A stretch of DNA of 64,000 nt from an uncultured Verrucomicrobiae bacterium (GCA_937770485.1 CALJHX010000007.1:1-64000); one strand, 5' to 3'; numbered from the stretch's first letter, positions 1 through 10,393 are shown. Notes: generated from the letters alone by a model not told the origin. Program-made: numbers and translations.

Positions 1-221
1 GCGGCGATACCCCAGTCGGCAAGCAACCGGGCGAACTCCGCCAGCAGCGGCTCGCCTTCCGGCAGCAGGACGCTGTGGCGTTCGGGATGGTCGGCGATGT
101 TTTTTTGGCGCTGGACCAATAGCGCGGCGTCGCCGGGGCGGTTGCGAAAAAACTCCGTTGGTTCTCCGCGCTCCAGCCCCATGCGGAATTCAAACTTGCC
201 GGGATAAAACAGGTTGTCCAT
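1..221 (-). CDS. Partial CDS (N-terminal part), possible DUF3445 / heme-dependent oxidative N-demethylase-like protein
   Basis: Reverse strand is open from ATG at 221 to the window edge: MDNLFYPGKFEFRMGLERGEPTEFFRNRPGDAALLVQRQKNIADHPERHSVLLPEGEPLLAEFARLLADWGIA. The FRMGL start followed by an LLVQRQ/ER-rich segment resembles DUF3445. Absent from the ORF track because it runs off the edge. Confidence 0.45.
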   Translation of the reverse strand, partial: MDNLFYPGKFEFRMGLERGEPTEFFRNRPGDAALLVQRQKNIADHPERHSVLLPEGEPLLAEFARLLADWGIA

Positions 222-379
222 CAGTCGAAATTGGCCTTGCAGGGAGGCACGATGCCAAAATCGGGACGGCTTGGCCATGCAAAGAGTTTGCCAATCGAGC
301 CTTCCCAGGTAATCTCTGTTGTCCGCCGGGAGGCGATTTGAATTTGTATCCCACCCGGCGCGTCTGTCGGCCTGTTCGC

Positions 380-1459
380 GTGGATAAACCTAAATCCAAT
401 TATTTTCGGGACGGTATTTTTATCGTCTTTGTGCTTCTTGCCATTCTGTCGTTCGAGTTGTTTTCTAGCACCGGCGGGGAGGCTCGCACCTACAATGTCC
501 CAAAGGAAAAATCGGCCCGAGCTGCTGCACCCCGGGCTAATCCGAATCCAAGTTCGCTGATCCAGTTTGCCAAGCCGGAGGACTGGATTGACAACACTGA
601 TGCGTCTGGGCTCGCAACTCTCTCTTTTGAACTGCCCGGAAATGCCGGAGTCAGTGCCATTCCGTTGCCAGCGCGGCTGGCGGAAAACCCGATGATCGTC
701 AACATGTGGCGCGAGCAGGTGGGCCTTGGCCCGGTGGACGAAGCCTTGGTGAAAGGGCTCACCAAGCCGATTATGATCGGTGGTAGCACGGGCCGGCTTT
801 TTGACTTCGCCGGCACCAAGCCGCTCCCGGGCCAGGATGATCCACCGCGCATCGTCTCCGCGTCAGTCGTGCTCGGCCAAGTCGGCTGGTTTTTCAAGTT
901 GTCCGGCTCAGCCGGCGCGGTCGAGCCTCAGTTCGCCTCCTTCACGAATTTCATCGCGACGCTCAAGTTCCAACCGGCGGCAAGCGAGGTGAACTTTGAT
1001 AAAATAATGGCGGAGGCACGGCAGGCCAATCCGCCACCGCCCGCACCAGCCGCTGTTGCCCCGGGGTGGACCAAGCCGCCCGGTTGGGCCGAGCTGCCTC
1101 GTACCGCCATGCGCTTGGGCAATTTCACCGCCGGGGGCGGCAAAGCGGAGATCACTGTGATGACGTTCCCCGGCAACGTCGGCGGGCTGTTGGCCAACGT
1201 CAACCGCTGGCGCGGCCAAGCGGGGCTGTCCCCGCTTGATGCCGCCGGCTTGGCCAAGGCGACGGAACAAGTGAGTGTCGCCGGCACGCAGGCTACACTG
1301 GTCGAGGCCATCGGCGCCGCCACCGGTTCGCTGAGCGTGTATCACCCGGCGGACGGCCAAACGTGGTTTTACAAAATGAGCGGGCCGAGCGTTGTTGTCA
1401 CCGCTGAGAAAGGAGCGTTCATGGAATTCGTCCAGTCCATCCGGTTCCCGAAACCGTAA
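380..1459 (+). CDS. Membrane-anchored hypothetical protein with two copies of an NVNRWR-type domain, upstream of resB
   Basis: ORF 158-1459; GTG at 380 gives a short N-terminus followed by a TM segment (GIFIVFVLLAILSFELF). Two related ~100-aa segments: MIVNMWREQVGLGPVDEALVKGLTKPIMIGG...GWFFKLSG and LLANVNRWRGQAGLSPLDAAGLAKATEQVSVAG...TWFYKMSG. Confidence 0.75.
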   Translation: MDKPKSNYFRDGIFIVFVLLAILSFELFSSTGGEARTYNVPKEKSARAAAPRANPNPSSLIQFAKPEDWIDNTDASGLATLSFELPGNAGVSAIPLPARLAENPMIVNMWREQVGLGPVDEALVKGLTKPIMIGGSTGRLFDFAGTKPLPGQDDPPRIVSASVVLGQVGWFFKLSGSAGAVEPQFASFTNFIATLKFQPAASEVNFDKIMAEARQANPPPPAPAAVAPGWTKPPGWAELPRTAMRLGNFTAGGGKAEITVMTFPGNVGGLLANVNRWRGQAGLSPLDAAGLAKATEQVSVAGTQATLVEAIGAATGSLSVYHPADGQTWFYKMSGPSVVVTAEKGAFMEFVQSIRFPKP

Positions 1460-1465
1460 ATCGCG

Positions 1466-3088
1466 ATGCAGTTACTCAAGCTTTTTGTCCAGTTTTGGTG
1501 CTCGTTGCGCCTGACCGTGACCTGCCTCATCGGGGCGATGGTGCTGGTGTTTGTCGGCACGCTGGCGCAGGTGGACCAGGGACTTTACGATGCGCAGAAA
1601 AAATATTTCCGCAGCTATTTTCTCGTGCCGGAAAGCATCGGCGGCGCGGGCTGGGCGCAAATCCGAGTCGGTAGTTCGCAGTGGATGCCGCCGGAGCATT
1701 GGAACGAAATCGAGGGTTCTCAGTTTAGCCTGATCGACTTTGAGTCCGTGCACGACGGCCAGCGGGCGGCTATCTCGGTCACCAAGTTGGCCAAGAACGC
1801 GGGCGGGGAACTGGCCAATGTCAACCGCTGGCGCAAACAGATCGGCCTCGGGGAAATCGAGCAAGCGCAACTAGACAAAACAAAACAGCCGTTCGCAGTG
1901 GACGGCAACCCTGGGACGTTCGTCGAGATGAGTGGAACCCGTGATGGCAAGCCGGCCACGACGCTGGGCGTCATTCACACCATCACCTATCGGACGCTAC
2001 CAGAGACCTGGTTTTACAAGATCACCGGCGATACCGCAGCGGTAGTGAAGGAAAAGGATGTCTTCCGTGACTACGTGCGGTCGGCCCGCTACCCGGTGAT
2101 GTTCAAGTTTCCTTTCGTTGGCGGCTACCTCCTGGGCATCACGCTGCTGGTCAATCTGCTCGCCGCGCACTTTCAGCGGTTCAAGTTCTCCCGGAAAAAG
2201 ATCGGCATTTCCATGACGCACGCCGGGCTGATTTTCATGCTGCTTGGCCAGTTGGTCACCGACAAGTTCCAGGTCGAAAGCAACCTTCGGCTCGAGGAGG
2301 GCCAGACCAAGGGCTACTCCATCAGTGGCAACGAGTGTGAACTGGTGATCATCGACAAAAGCAAGCCGAGCACGGACACCGTCGCCGCTATCCCGGCGGA
2401 GGTACTCGGCAAAAATAAAACCTACCCGGCTGGCAGCCTGCCATTCGAGGTGACCGTGTTGGACTACTTTACGAACTCCGACCTTGGACAGCTTGGCCAA
2501 GAGCAGCCAAACAAAGCCACTCACGGCAAAGGACTTGAGTTGGCAGCGATCGACAAGGAATCGGTCACATCGCTCGAGGAGGTCAACTTCCCCGGCGCGT
2601 ATATCCAGCTCCGATCCACCGAGGGTATCGAGCTTGGCACCTGGATGGTCTCTGCGCTATTCGGCGCACTCCGCCAACCGATCCCCGAGCAGACCTTCGA
2701 GCACGACGGCAAGGAGTACGAGTTGGCCCTGCGCTTCAAGCGCTACTATACGCCGTACGACATCGAATTGATCGATTTTAAACACGACAAGTTTCAAGGG
2801 ACAGAAAAGGCGCGTAACTTCTCCAGCCTAGTAACCGTGCGAGACCGCGCCAGCGGGGCTGAGCGCGAGGTGAACATCTGGATGAACCATCCGCTTCGCA
2901 CCCAAGGCAAGACCTACTTTCAGGCCAGCTTCGACCCGGAAAACGATAAGGCCACCGTTTTGCAGGTTGTACGCAATCCCGGCTGGGTCACGCCGTATAT
3001 CTCCTGCGCGCTGGTCGGCCTTGGGCTACTCATACAGTTTTTGACCCACCTATTTTCGTTCAATAGAAAACGAAAGGCTGCCGCATGA
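1466..3088 (+). CDS. resB: ResB-like cytochrome c biogenesis protein (System II) with an inserted NVNRWR domain
   Basis: N-terminal TM LRLTVTCLIGAMVLVFVGTLAQ, then later TMs, HAGLIFMLLGQ and a C-terminal TM. Directly followed by a ccsA-like gene with 4-nt overlap. Confidence 0.88.
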   Translation: MQLLKLFVQFWCSLRLTVTCLIGAMVLVFVGTLAQVDQGLYDAQKKYFRSYFLVPESIGGAGWAQIRVGSSQWMPPEHWNEIEGSQFSLIDFESVHDGQRAAISVTKLAKNAGGELANVNRWRKQIGLGEIEQAQLDKTKQPFAVDGNPGTFVEMSGTRDGKPATTLGVIHTITYRTLPETWFYKITGDTAAVVKEKDVFRDYVRSARYPVMFKFPFVGGYLLGITLLVNLLAAHFQRFKFSRKKIGISMTHAGLIFMLLGQLVTDKFQVESNLRLEEGQTKGYSISGNECELVIIDKSKPSTDTVAAIPAEVLGKNKTYPAGSLPFEVTVLDYFTNSDLGQLGQEQPNKATHGKGLELAAIDKESVTSLEEVNFPGAYIQLRSTEGIELGTWMVSALFGALRQPIPEQTFEHDGKEYELALRFKRYYTPYDIELIDFKHDKFQGTEKARNFSSLVTVRDRASGAEREVNIWMNHPLRTQGKTYFQASFDPENDKATVLQVVRNPGWVTPYISCALVGLGLLIQFLTHLFSFNRKRKAAA

Positions 3089-5127
3089 AAAAATTCGTTC
3101 CGGTCATTGTCGTTGTGGTTATGGCCTTGTGGGCCTTGATGGGGCTGGTGCGCATACCAAAGGTTGCGAGCGAAAAGCCGGACATTTACGGTTTCGGTAA
3201 ACTACCGGTGCTGCTCGACGGACGCATCCAGCCAATCGACTCCACCGCTCGAAACGCCATGCAAGTCATCCGCCACAAGTCCACAGGGCTCTACGCCCGA
3301 GACGGCGGCGAGGTGGAAACCATCCCGGCGATCGAGTGGCTGCTCGAACTGGCGGCCAAGCCAGTTGTGGCTCGCACCCGGCCGGTGTTCCGCATCGACA
3401 ACGAGGAAACCAAGGACAACCTCCGATTGGCCATGGACGAAAAACATTTCTCGGTAAACGACATCACCGCCGGGAACAATTTCGAACGCCTAGCCCGGGA
3501 GAGCGGGCGAATCCGCTCCAAGGAATCTTCTCTACGCACACCTTACGAAAAATCGCTCAAGGCCGTCGCCGACTCACTGTTGATTTACCAGCGCTTGGCC
3601 AAGAGCTTCCGGCCGCAAAACTCCGTGGACTTCGACAGTGAACTTACCCAATTTGAAACCATTTTCCCGATCGGCATGGCTGCCGTTCGAGCACACGAAA
3701 CCGATGCAGAACACAACGAGGATGACCATCAACAGTTTTCAGGATTAATCGAAACGCTGATCGATCCCAGCATACGGGACGGCGACCGGAGCGGTGTGAT
3801 GTTTTGGCCCCGGGTCATTCCGCCTGGGAAGGGCAGCAAAGCCAGCTGGCAATCCCTGAGCGCAAACCTCTTTCACAGCATCACCAACTCGGCCGCTGCA
3901 AGCAGCGACTGGAAAATTGAATTCGACACCGCAACTAAGTCATACGCTGGGATGGTCTCGGCCTACGCAAAGGGTGATGCCGCGGGATTTAACAGCACCC
4001 TTGCCGGTTACCACGATGATCTCAAGAAAAACGGGCACAGTACCGCGCTCAGCAAGACTCGCAAGGAGTTCGCCTTCAATAACTTCGACCCTTTTTACAA
4101 GTGCGAAATCCTTTACGTGCTGGCCTTCCTTCTGGCCTGCGGCGGCTGGCTCACTCTAGCCAAATGGCCAAACCAAACCTCCTATTACCTGATCGCCCTA
4201 GCCGCAGTCATCCACACGTCGGGGCTGATTTTCCGCATGTGGCTTGAGGGCCGTCCGCCGGTGACCAACCTCTACTCGGCTGCTGTGTTCGTTGGCTGGG
4301 GCGCAGTCATCCTGGGATTGATTTTGGAACGCATCTATCGCGACGGCATCGGCAATGTCGTCGCCAGCTCAGTCGGATTTGTCACCCTCCTCGTCGCTGG
4401 CGGCTTGTCGCTCAGCGGTGACACTATGGAGATGCTGCAAGCCGTGCTCGACACCAATTTCTGGCTCGCAACACATGTGGTGATCATCACCATTGGCTAC
4501 TCCGCCACCTTCGTCGCCGGCTTCCTCGCGATCGTTTATGTGTTGCGCGACTTCGTCGCCAACAAGGTGCCGTTCGACAAGACGAATCGATCATCCCTCA
4601 CAAAGATGATTTACGGCATCGTCTGTTTTGCAACGCTGTTCAGTTTTGTCGGCACGGTGCTCGGCGGCATCTGGGCGGATCAGTCGTGGGGCCGCTTCTG
4701 GGGCTGGGATCCGAAGGAGAACGGCGCGCTCATGATAGTGATCTGGAACGCCGCCATCCTGCACGCGCGCTGGGGCGGGCTGATCCGTGAGCGCGGGCTC
4801 GTCGCCATGGCGATCTTCGGCAACGCCGTCACTGCCTGGTCCTTCTTCGGCACGAACATGCTCGGCATCGGTCTGCATTCGTACGGCTTCATGGACAAGG
4901 CGTTTGCCTGGCTGATGGTGTTCGTCTGCATACAGATCGTCGTGATGACTGGTGGCCTGATGCTCGGAACGCTTGGCCAGGCGGGCAAACCGAGCGTCCA
5001 AAAAACAGGGCAAACCGCTCTGGGCCTCCCACCTTTGGCTCAACTCGCTTTCGAGGCGATTGTGATCATCGCCAGCTTCGCCGTCACGATCTTCTACCTT
5101 CTTAAGGCGCTCGGAATCTGGCTTTGA
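3085..5127 (+). CDS. ccsA: CcsA/ResC-type cytochrome c assembly protein
   Basis: Heme-handling motif WGRFWGWDPKENGALMIVIWN with surrounding multi-TM C-terminal half. Confidence 0.9.
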   Translation: MKKFVPVIVVVVMALWALMGLVRIPKVASEKPDIYGFGKLPVLLDGRIQPIDSTARNAMQVIRHKSTGLYARDGGEVETIPAIEWLLELAAKPVVARTRPVFRIDNEETKDNLRLAMDEKHFSVNDITAGNNFERLARESGRIRSKESSLRTPYEKSLKAVADSLLIYQRLAKSFRPQNSVDFDSELTQFETIFPIGMAAVRAHETDAEHNEDDHQQFSGLIETLIDPSIRDGDRSGVMFWPRVIPPGKGSKASWQSLSANLFHSITNSAAASSDWKIEFDTATKSYAGMVSAYAKGDAAGFNSTLAGYHDDLKKNGHSTALSKTRKEFAFNNFDPFYKCEILYVLAFLLACGGWLTLAKWPNQTSYYLIALAAVIHTSGLIFRMWLEGRPPVTNLYSAAVFVGWGAVILGLILERIYRDGIGNVVASSVGFVTLLVAGGLSLSGDTMEMLQAVLDTNFWLATHVVIITIGYSATFVAGFLAIVYVLRDFVANKVPFDKTNRSSLTKMIYGIVCFATLFSFVGTVLGGIWADQSWGRFWGWDPKENGALMIVIWNAAILHARWGGLIRERGLVAMAIFGNAVTAWSFFGTNMLGIGLHSYGFMDKAFAWLMVFVCIQIVVMTGGLMLGTLGQAGKPSVQKTGQTALGLPPLAQLAFEAIVIIASFAVTIFYLLKALGIWL

Positions 5128-6093
5128 TCAGGCCAAACCGCAGTTTTTGCGGGCGCGGTCGAGGACGATAGTTGCCCGGGCGCGGGCTTTATCGGCACCA
5201 TCCCTCAGGACTTGGTTGACGTGGTCCAGATTGTTTTCCAACTCAGCCCGCTTCGCCCGCGCTTCCGCAAAGTATTCCCAATAATGCTCGAACAGCGCCT
5301 TTTTCAGGTCGCCGTAGCCAAGCCCACCGGCCCGCAGGCGCTCCTCCCAGTCACCGGCCACGTCTTCCGGCGCGACTAGGCGCAAAAGCTGTACAGCGAT
5401 GTTTTTGTCAGCATCCGGCTTGGGTTCCTCCGGCGGTCGGCTGTCCATCACGAGACGCATGATGGTTTTGCGCAGCGGCTTTTCATCGCCGAAAATATCG
5501 ATCGTGTTGCTGTAGCTCTTGCTCATTTTTTGGCCGTCCGTGCCGGTCACCACCGCCACCGAGTCACGAATCTTCGGCTCGGGAATGACAAAGGTCTCGC
5601 CGTAGGCCTGGTTGAACTTGATCGCGATGTCGCGCGTCACCTCGACGTGCTGTTTTTGGTCGCGCCCGACCGGCACGACGTTCGAGTCGTAAATTAAAAT
5701 ATCCGCCGCCATCAACACCGGATAGGCGAACAGCCCGTGGTTCGGGGAGAGACCCTTGGCCAGTTTGTCCTTGTAGCTGTGGCAACGCTCTAGCAGCCCC
5801 ATCGGCGTGAGCGTCGTTAGCAGCCAAGTCAGCTCGCATACCTCCGGCACATCACTTTGACGAAAGAACACTGACTCTGCTGGATCGAGCCCGCACGCGA
5901 GAAAATCCAGCGCAACATCGAGCGTGTTTTTGCGCCGCTCGTCGGCGTCGAACACCGACGTCATCGAGTGATAGTTCGCAATGAAATAATACGCCTCGCC
6001 CTGCTCCTGCAGCTCGATCGCCGGACTCATCATGCCGAAGTAGTTGCCAACATGCAGCGTCCCCGACGGTTGGATTCCCGATAAAATAATCAT
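5128..6093 (-). CDS. trpS: Tryptophanyl-tRNA synthetase
   Basis: MIILSGIQPSGTLHVGNYFG, GRDQKQHVEVTRDIA and KMSKS motifs. Confidence 0.97.
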   Translation of the reverse strand: MIILSGIQPSGTLHVGNYFGMMSPAIELQEQGEAYYFIANYHSMTSVFDADERRKNTLDVALDFLACGLDPAESVFFRQSDVPEVCELTWLLTTLTPMGLLERCHSYKDKLAKGLSPNHGLFAYPVLMAADILIYDSNVVPVGRDQKQHVEVTRDIAIKFNQAYGETFVIPEPKIRDSVAVVTGTDGQKMSKSYSNTIDIFGDEKPLRKTIMRLVMDSRPPEEPKPDADKNIAVQLLRLVAPEDVAGDWEERLRAGGLGYGDLKKALFEHYWEYFAEARAKRAELENNLDHVNQVLRDGADKARARATIVLDRARKNCGLA

Positions 6094-6205
6094 CTACTTC
6101 GAAAAAAAACTTCAAAACACCCGGCCAAACGTGAGAACCCCCAGCCAGCAATTGCTTCTTTCAAAAAAACCGGCCAAGTTCCTAACGCCTTCGGGCGCGG
6201 CGTCA

Positions 6206-6799
6206 ATGCAAATCAACGAGGACAGAGACTGGGAAGCCCTCTATCAGGCCAACAACATTTTTTGGGATCACGGCAAGGCCTCGCCCGGTTTGGTCGATTA
6301 CTTGGCCGCGAACCCGGCGCTGCAGACCGGCGAGGCGCTCGTCCCCGGCTGTGGCCGCGGCCACGACGCCCGCGCCCTAGCCAAGGCCGGCTGGGCAGTT
6401 ACCGGGCTTGATCTCGCCCCAAGCTCCGTTCCCCTGGCCAAGCGCCTGGCCGACGAGGAGGGGCTGGCAATCGACTACCGCATCGTCGACTTTTTAAGCG
6501 ACGAGCCGCATCAGCCATTTGATATTGTGTTAGAACACACGTTGTTTTGCGCTATCCCTCCGACGCGGCGGATCGACTACGTGCAGGCCGTGCGCCGCTG
6601 GCTTAAGCCGGGCGGGCTCTACCTCGCCGTCAACTACATGATCACCGATGACAACGGCGAGCCGCCGTTCAGCACGACAACCGCCGAACTGGACGCGCGC
6701 TTCGGGGAAACGTTTGAGCTGCTCCGCCGCTGGGTGCCGCGCTCATACGAAAGCCGCGAAGGAAAGGAACTGATGAATGAATGGAAAATGAAGGGATAA
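6206..6799 (+). CDS. TPMT-like SAM-dependent methyltransferase
   Basis: In-frame ATG at 6206 (MQINEDRDWEALYQANNIFWDHGKASPGL); ALVPGCGRGHDARALAKAGWAVTGLDLAPSSV SAM motif. Confidence 0.8.
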   Translation: MQINEDRDWEALYQANNIFWDHGKASPGLVDYLAANPALQTGEALVPGCGRGHDARALAKAGWAVTGLDLAPSSVPLAKRLADEEGLAIDYRIVDFLSDEPHQPFDIVLEHTLFCAIPPTRRIDYVQAVRRWLKPGGLYLAVNYMITDDNGEPPFSTTTAELDARFGETFELLRRWVPRSYESREGKELMNEWKMKG

Positions 6800-9700
6800 A
6801 AATTTTCAGTTTCAAGTTTTCAGTTTTCAGAAAAACTGCCGAGCTGCTGCTCGTCACTAGCCTAGGCTTGTCCAACAGCACGGCTCTCGAGTGGAGCGCC
6901 GAGGGCGGCCACCGCTGGGCCAAGCTGGCCGACCCTGGCAACGGCAAACCCGGCTTCACGTTGATGCCCCAGAAACAGACCGGCGTGCAATTCACGAACA
7001 CCCTCTCGACAGCGATTCTCATCGGGAACAAGAATCTACTGAACGGCTCCGGCGTTGCGCTCGGTGATTATGACGGCGACGGCCTGTGCGACATTTACCT
7101 CTCCCGGCTCGATGGCGAAAACGGTCTCTACCGCAACCTCGGCGACTGGCGATTCAAGGACGTCACAACCACCAGTGGCATCGCATGTCCGTCGCAGTTT
7201 TCCACCGGTGCCGTTTTCGCCGATGTCGATGGCGATCACGATCTTGACCTGCTGGTCACCGCCATGGGCCAGCCCAACCGTCTCTTCCTCAATAACGGCG
7301 ACAGTACGTTCACCGACGCCACCGCGACCGCCGGTATCGGTACGCGATACGGCAGCAACTCGATCGCCCTAGCCGACATCGACAATGACGGCGACCTCGA
7401 TTTGTACATCGTCAACTACGGCGCGAAGTCCGTTCTGAAGGACGGCGGCAAGCTGGACATCGTCCGTGAAAACAACCGGCTCACCGTGCGCGGCCCTTAC
7501 GCGAACCGAATAAAGTTCATCGGCAACAAGATGTTTGAATTCGGTGAGCCGGACGAGTTTTACCTCAACGACGGCGACGGCCGTTTCACCCTTATGGAAT
7601 GGGCCGATAGCCGATTCAAGACCCACGACGGAGAGCCTCTCGCTGAGCCGTACCGGGATCAGGGTTTGAGCGCGATTTTCCGCGACATGAACGGTGATCA
7701 CGCGCCAGATTTGTTCATTGCCAACGACGGCTTCACCGAGGATCGCTGCTGGATCAATGACGGCTCCGGGCGCTTCCGCGAAATCTCTCCGCTCGCCATC
7801 CGGCAGCTCAGCTACTCGGCGATGGGCGTTGACTTTGCTGACATCAACCGCGACGGACACGATGACTTTTTCGTCGTCGAGATGCTCAGCCGCAGTCACG
7901 AGCGACGCCTCACGCAGCAGGGCACGGTTCCCGGCTCGAGTATCGCCTCCGGCAATTTCACCCACCAGCCGCAGAGCCGGCGAAACTGCCTTTACGTCGC
8001 ACGTGGCGATGGCACCTACGCCGAGACAGCGTACTTCTCCGGCGTAGCTGCTTCCGAGTGGTCGTGGAGCAGCATCTTCCTCGACGTCGACCTCGACGGC
8101 TGGGAGGACATTCTTGTCACCAACGGTTTCGAGTTCGACACGGACGACCTCGACACACAGGCCCGCATCAGCCGACTCGGCAACCTGGGCGTGGCGCAGA
8201 AACGAAAAACCATTTTTTTGTTTCCGCCACTCGACACGCCCAATGTCGCCTTCCGCAACCTGGGCAACTTGCGCTTCGAGGAGGTTGGCGCCAAGTGGGG
8301 CTTTGACGACAAACACGACGGTAACGGCATGGCTCTCGGCGACCTCGACAACGATGGCGACCTCGACGCCGTGGTCAGCTGCCTTAAAGGCCCGGCATTG
8401 CTCTACCGCAACAATGCCGTCGCACCCCGAGTCGCCATCTGCCTGGCTGGCAGCGGCAAAAATACCGAGGGCACCGGGGGCCGCGTTCGTGTCATCAGCA
8501 CTGTTGGCCAAAAACCGCAGTCGCAGGAAATCATGAGCGGCGGTCGCTACGTCAGTGGCGACCAGGCGAGGCGCACCTTCGCCGCCCGAACTGACAAGCC
8601 TTTCACCATCGAGATCTATTGGCGTGACGGCACCCGCACCGCCTTGGCCAACGCGAAAGCCGGGCGGCTGTACGAAATCCGCCAAAAAGATAGCCAGCCG
8701 ATTAAGCCTAAAAACAAATTAAAAAAGATATTTTTCAATGATTTGAGCGCCCAGCTTGGCCATGAGCACAAGCCCTCGGTGAGGAACGATTTCGCTATTC
8801 AACCCGCGCTGCCGTTCCGTCTGAGCCACTCAGGTCCGGCCTTAGCCAATGCTGACATCGACGGTGACGGTGACCAGGACTTGATCATTACCGACACCTC
8901 CGACGCCCGGTTAACTTTCCTGCTGAACGATGGCAACGGCGTTTTCACTGAGTCACCTAACTCGCTGCCTGTCGGCGGAACAGGCGTTGTTGTTTTCGAC
9001 GATGGCCAAGCACAACGACTGCTGCACCTTTCAGAGCCGCCGATGCTTTACTCGATGGCCAACGGCCAACTGAGCCTGGCCAAGCGCTTGGCTTTCGACG
9101 GCATACCGAGTTGTGCGGCCGCTCTTGATGCCGATGGCGACGGCGACACGGACCTATTCATCGGTGGCAGTTCATCGCTTGGCCAATTCCCTGTGGCCTC
9201 TCCATCCCAGTTATTTTTAAATGACGATGGCAATTACACCTCCTCACGCTTGGTTGATGTCGGGCTCGTGAGCGGTTGTGTAACCGCCGACATGGATGGC
9301 AACGGTGATACCGACTTGGTACTTGCCTGTGAATGGGGCAGCTTGAAGTTGCTTCTCAACGACGGCGGCAAGTTCACCGACGCGAGTGCGGCATGGGGCT
9401 TGGCCAAGTTCACCGGGCTGTGGCACGGCGTGGCAGTGGCGGATTTCGATGGCGACGGAAAACCGGACATCGCTGCGAGCAACGCCGGGCGCAACACGGC
9501 TTACGAATTGTATCCGCTGCCGGTGCGGTTGTTTTATGGCGACGCCAACGGGGACGGTATGATCGAACTGGCTGAAGCCTTCGCCGACAAAAAAACAAAA
9601 CAGTGGAAACCAATTCGCACACTAGAAGTTTTCGCCAAAACGTTTCCGCACATCCAGGGCACGATCACCCGCAACAAGATATTCGCGGCCGCATCTCTGC

Positions 9701-10131
9701 CTCAAATTATCGGCACGGCATTTGGTAACATGAAATCACTGGAAATCACTGGTCTATCCAGCGCAGTTTTCCTCAACAAAACAGGGCTTTTTGAAATACG
9801 TCCACTGCCGGATGCCTCCCAGTTGGCACCGGCGTTTGACCTGTGCGCTGAGGATTTTGACGGCGACGGGGTGGTTGATCTGTTCCTCGCGCAAAACGCC
9901 TTCGGAGTGCCTAAGTGCAGCTCTCGTTATGACAGCGGCCGCGGCCTTCTGCTGCGCGGCGATGGGACGGGGAACTTCGCAGCCGTGCCAGCTTCCAGGA
10001 GCGGCATCGCCCCTTACGGTGAGCAGCGCGGCGTGACCGCTGCAGACTTTAATAACGACGGGAGAGCCGATCTCGCCGTGAGTCAACGTGGCGCTGCAAC
10101 GAGGCTTTTCATCAACCTCAAAACTGACTGA
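6781..10131 (+). CDS. FG-GAP/VCBS repeat protein with ASPIC/UnbV-like segment
   Basis: Many DxDGDGxxD-type repeats (DYDGDGLCD, DVDGDHDLD, DIDNDGDLDL, DFDGDGKPD) and a central ASPIC/UnbV-like region (GTGGRVRV...QEIMSGGRYVSGDQARRTFA). Confidence 0.88.
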   Translation: MENEGIKIFSFKFSVFRKTAELLLVTSLGLSNSTALEWSAEGGHRWAKLADPGNGKPGFTLMPQKQTGVQFTNTLSTAILIGNKNLLNGSGVALGDYDGDGLCDIYLSRLDGENGLYRNLGDWRFKDVTTTSGIACPSQFSTGAVFADVDGDHDLDLLVTAMGQPNRLFLNNGDSTFTDATATAGIGTRYGSNSIALADIDNDGDLDLYIVNYGAKSVLKDGGKLDIVRENNRLTVRGPYANRIKFIGNKMFEFGEPDEFYLNDGDGRFTLMEWADSRFKTHDGEPLAEPYRDQGLSAIFRDMNGDHAPDLFIANDGFTEDRCWINDGSGRFREISPLAIRQLSYSAMGVDFADINRDGHDDFFVVEMLSRSHERRLTQQGTVPGSSIASGNFTHQPQSRRNCLYVARGDGTYAETAYFSGVAASEWSWSSIFLDVDLDGWEDILVTNGFEFDTDDLDTQARISRLGNLGVAQKRKTIFLFPPLDTPNVAFRNLGNLRFEEVGAKWGFDDKHDGNGMALGDLDNDGDLDAVVSCLKGPALLYRNNAVAPRVAICLAGSGKNTEGTGGRVRVISTVGQKPQSQEIMSGGRYVSGDQARRTFAARTDKPFTIEIYWRDGTRTALANAKAGRLYEIRQKDSQPIKPKNKLKKIFFNDLSAQLGHEHKPSVRNDFAIQPALPFRLSHSGPALANADIDGDGDQDLIITDTSDARLTFLLNDGNGVFTESPNSLPVGGTGVVVFDDGQAQRLLHLSEPPMLYSMANGQLSLAKRLAFDGIPSCAAALDADGDGDTDLFIGGSSSLGQFPVASPSQLFLNDDGNYTSSRLVDVGLVSGCVTADMDGNGDTDLVLACEWGSLKLLLNDGGKFTDASAAWGLAKFTGLWHGVAVADFDGDGKPDIAASNAGRNTAYELYPLPVRLFYGDANGDGMIELAEAFADKKTKQWKPIRTLEVFAKTFPHIQGTITRNKIFAAASLPQIIGTAFGNMKSLEITGLSSAVFLNKTGLFEIRPLPDASQLAPAFDLCAEDFDGDGVVDLFLAQNAFGVPKCSSRYDSGRGLLLRGDGTGNFAAVPASRSGIAPYGEQRGVTAADFNNDGRADLAVSQRGAATRLFINLKTD

Positions 10132-10339
10132 GCAAGGCGTGAAGTTTTCGCCGAGAAGACACAGGCTGTTCCCCTTCAATGGGATGAGCCGGGAACGGTA
10201 GGTATCGTGATTCGATAACAAATTGTTCTCAACCTATTTTTTCGGCGCAGAAAGCAAGCCGCAAAAAAATTAAAAATAGTTCAATTTTATTGGTTTTTCT
10301 GCTTGCGAACCCTGAAGGGCGCTCGTACAACCGACTCCC

Positions 10340-10356
10340 AGTAGTGCAGCACTACT
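10340..10356. promoter_or_regulatory. Perfect 17-nt dyad AGTAGTGCAGCACTACT upstream of the HU gene
   Basis: 8-nt arms with a single central A, 37 bp before the HU start codon. Confidence 0.45.
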
Positions 10357-10393
10357 ACAAGGAGTAATAATAACCCGTACTATTAATAACGAT

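Noticed and set aside
7369-8685. 438-aa antisense ORF opposite the FG-GAP protein
   Set aside because: Shadow ORF; the plus strand carries clear repeated DxDGDG motifs, while the antisense protein has no recognisable family.
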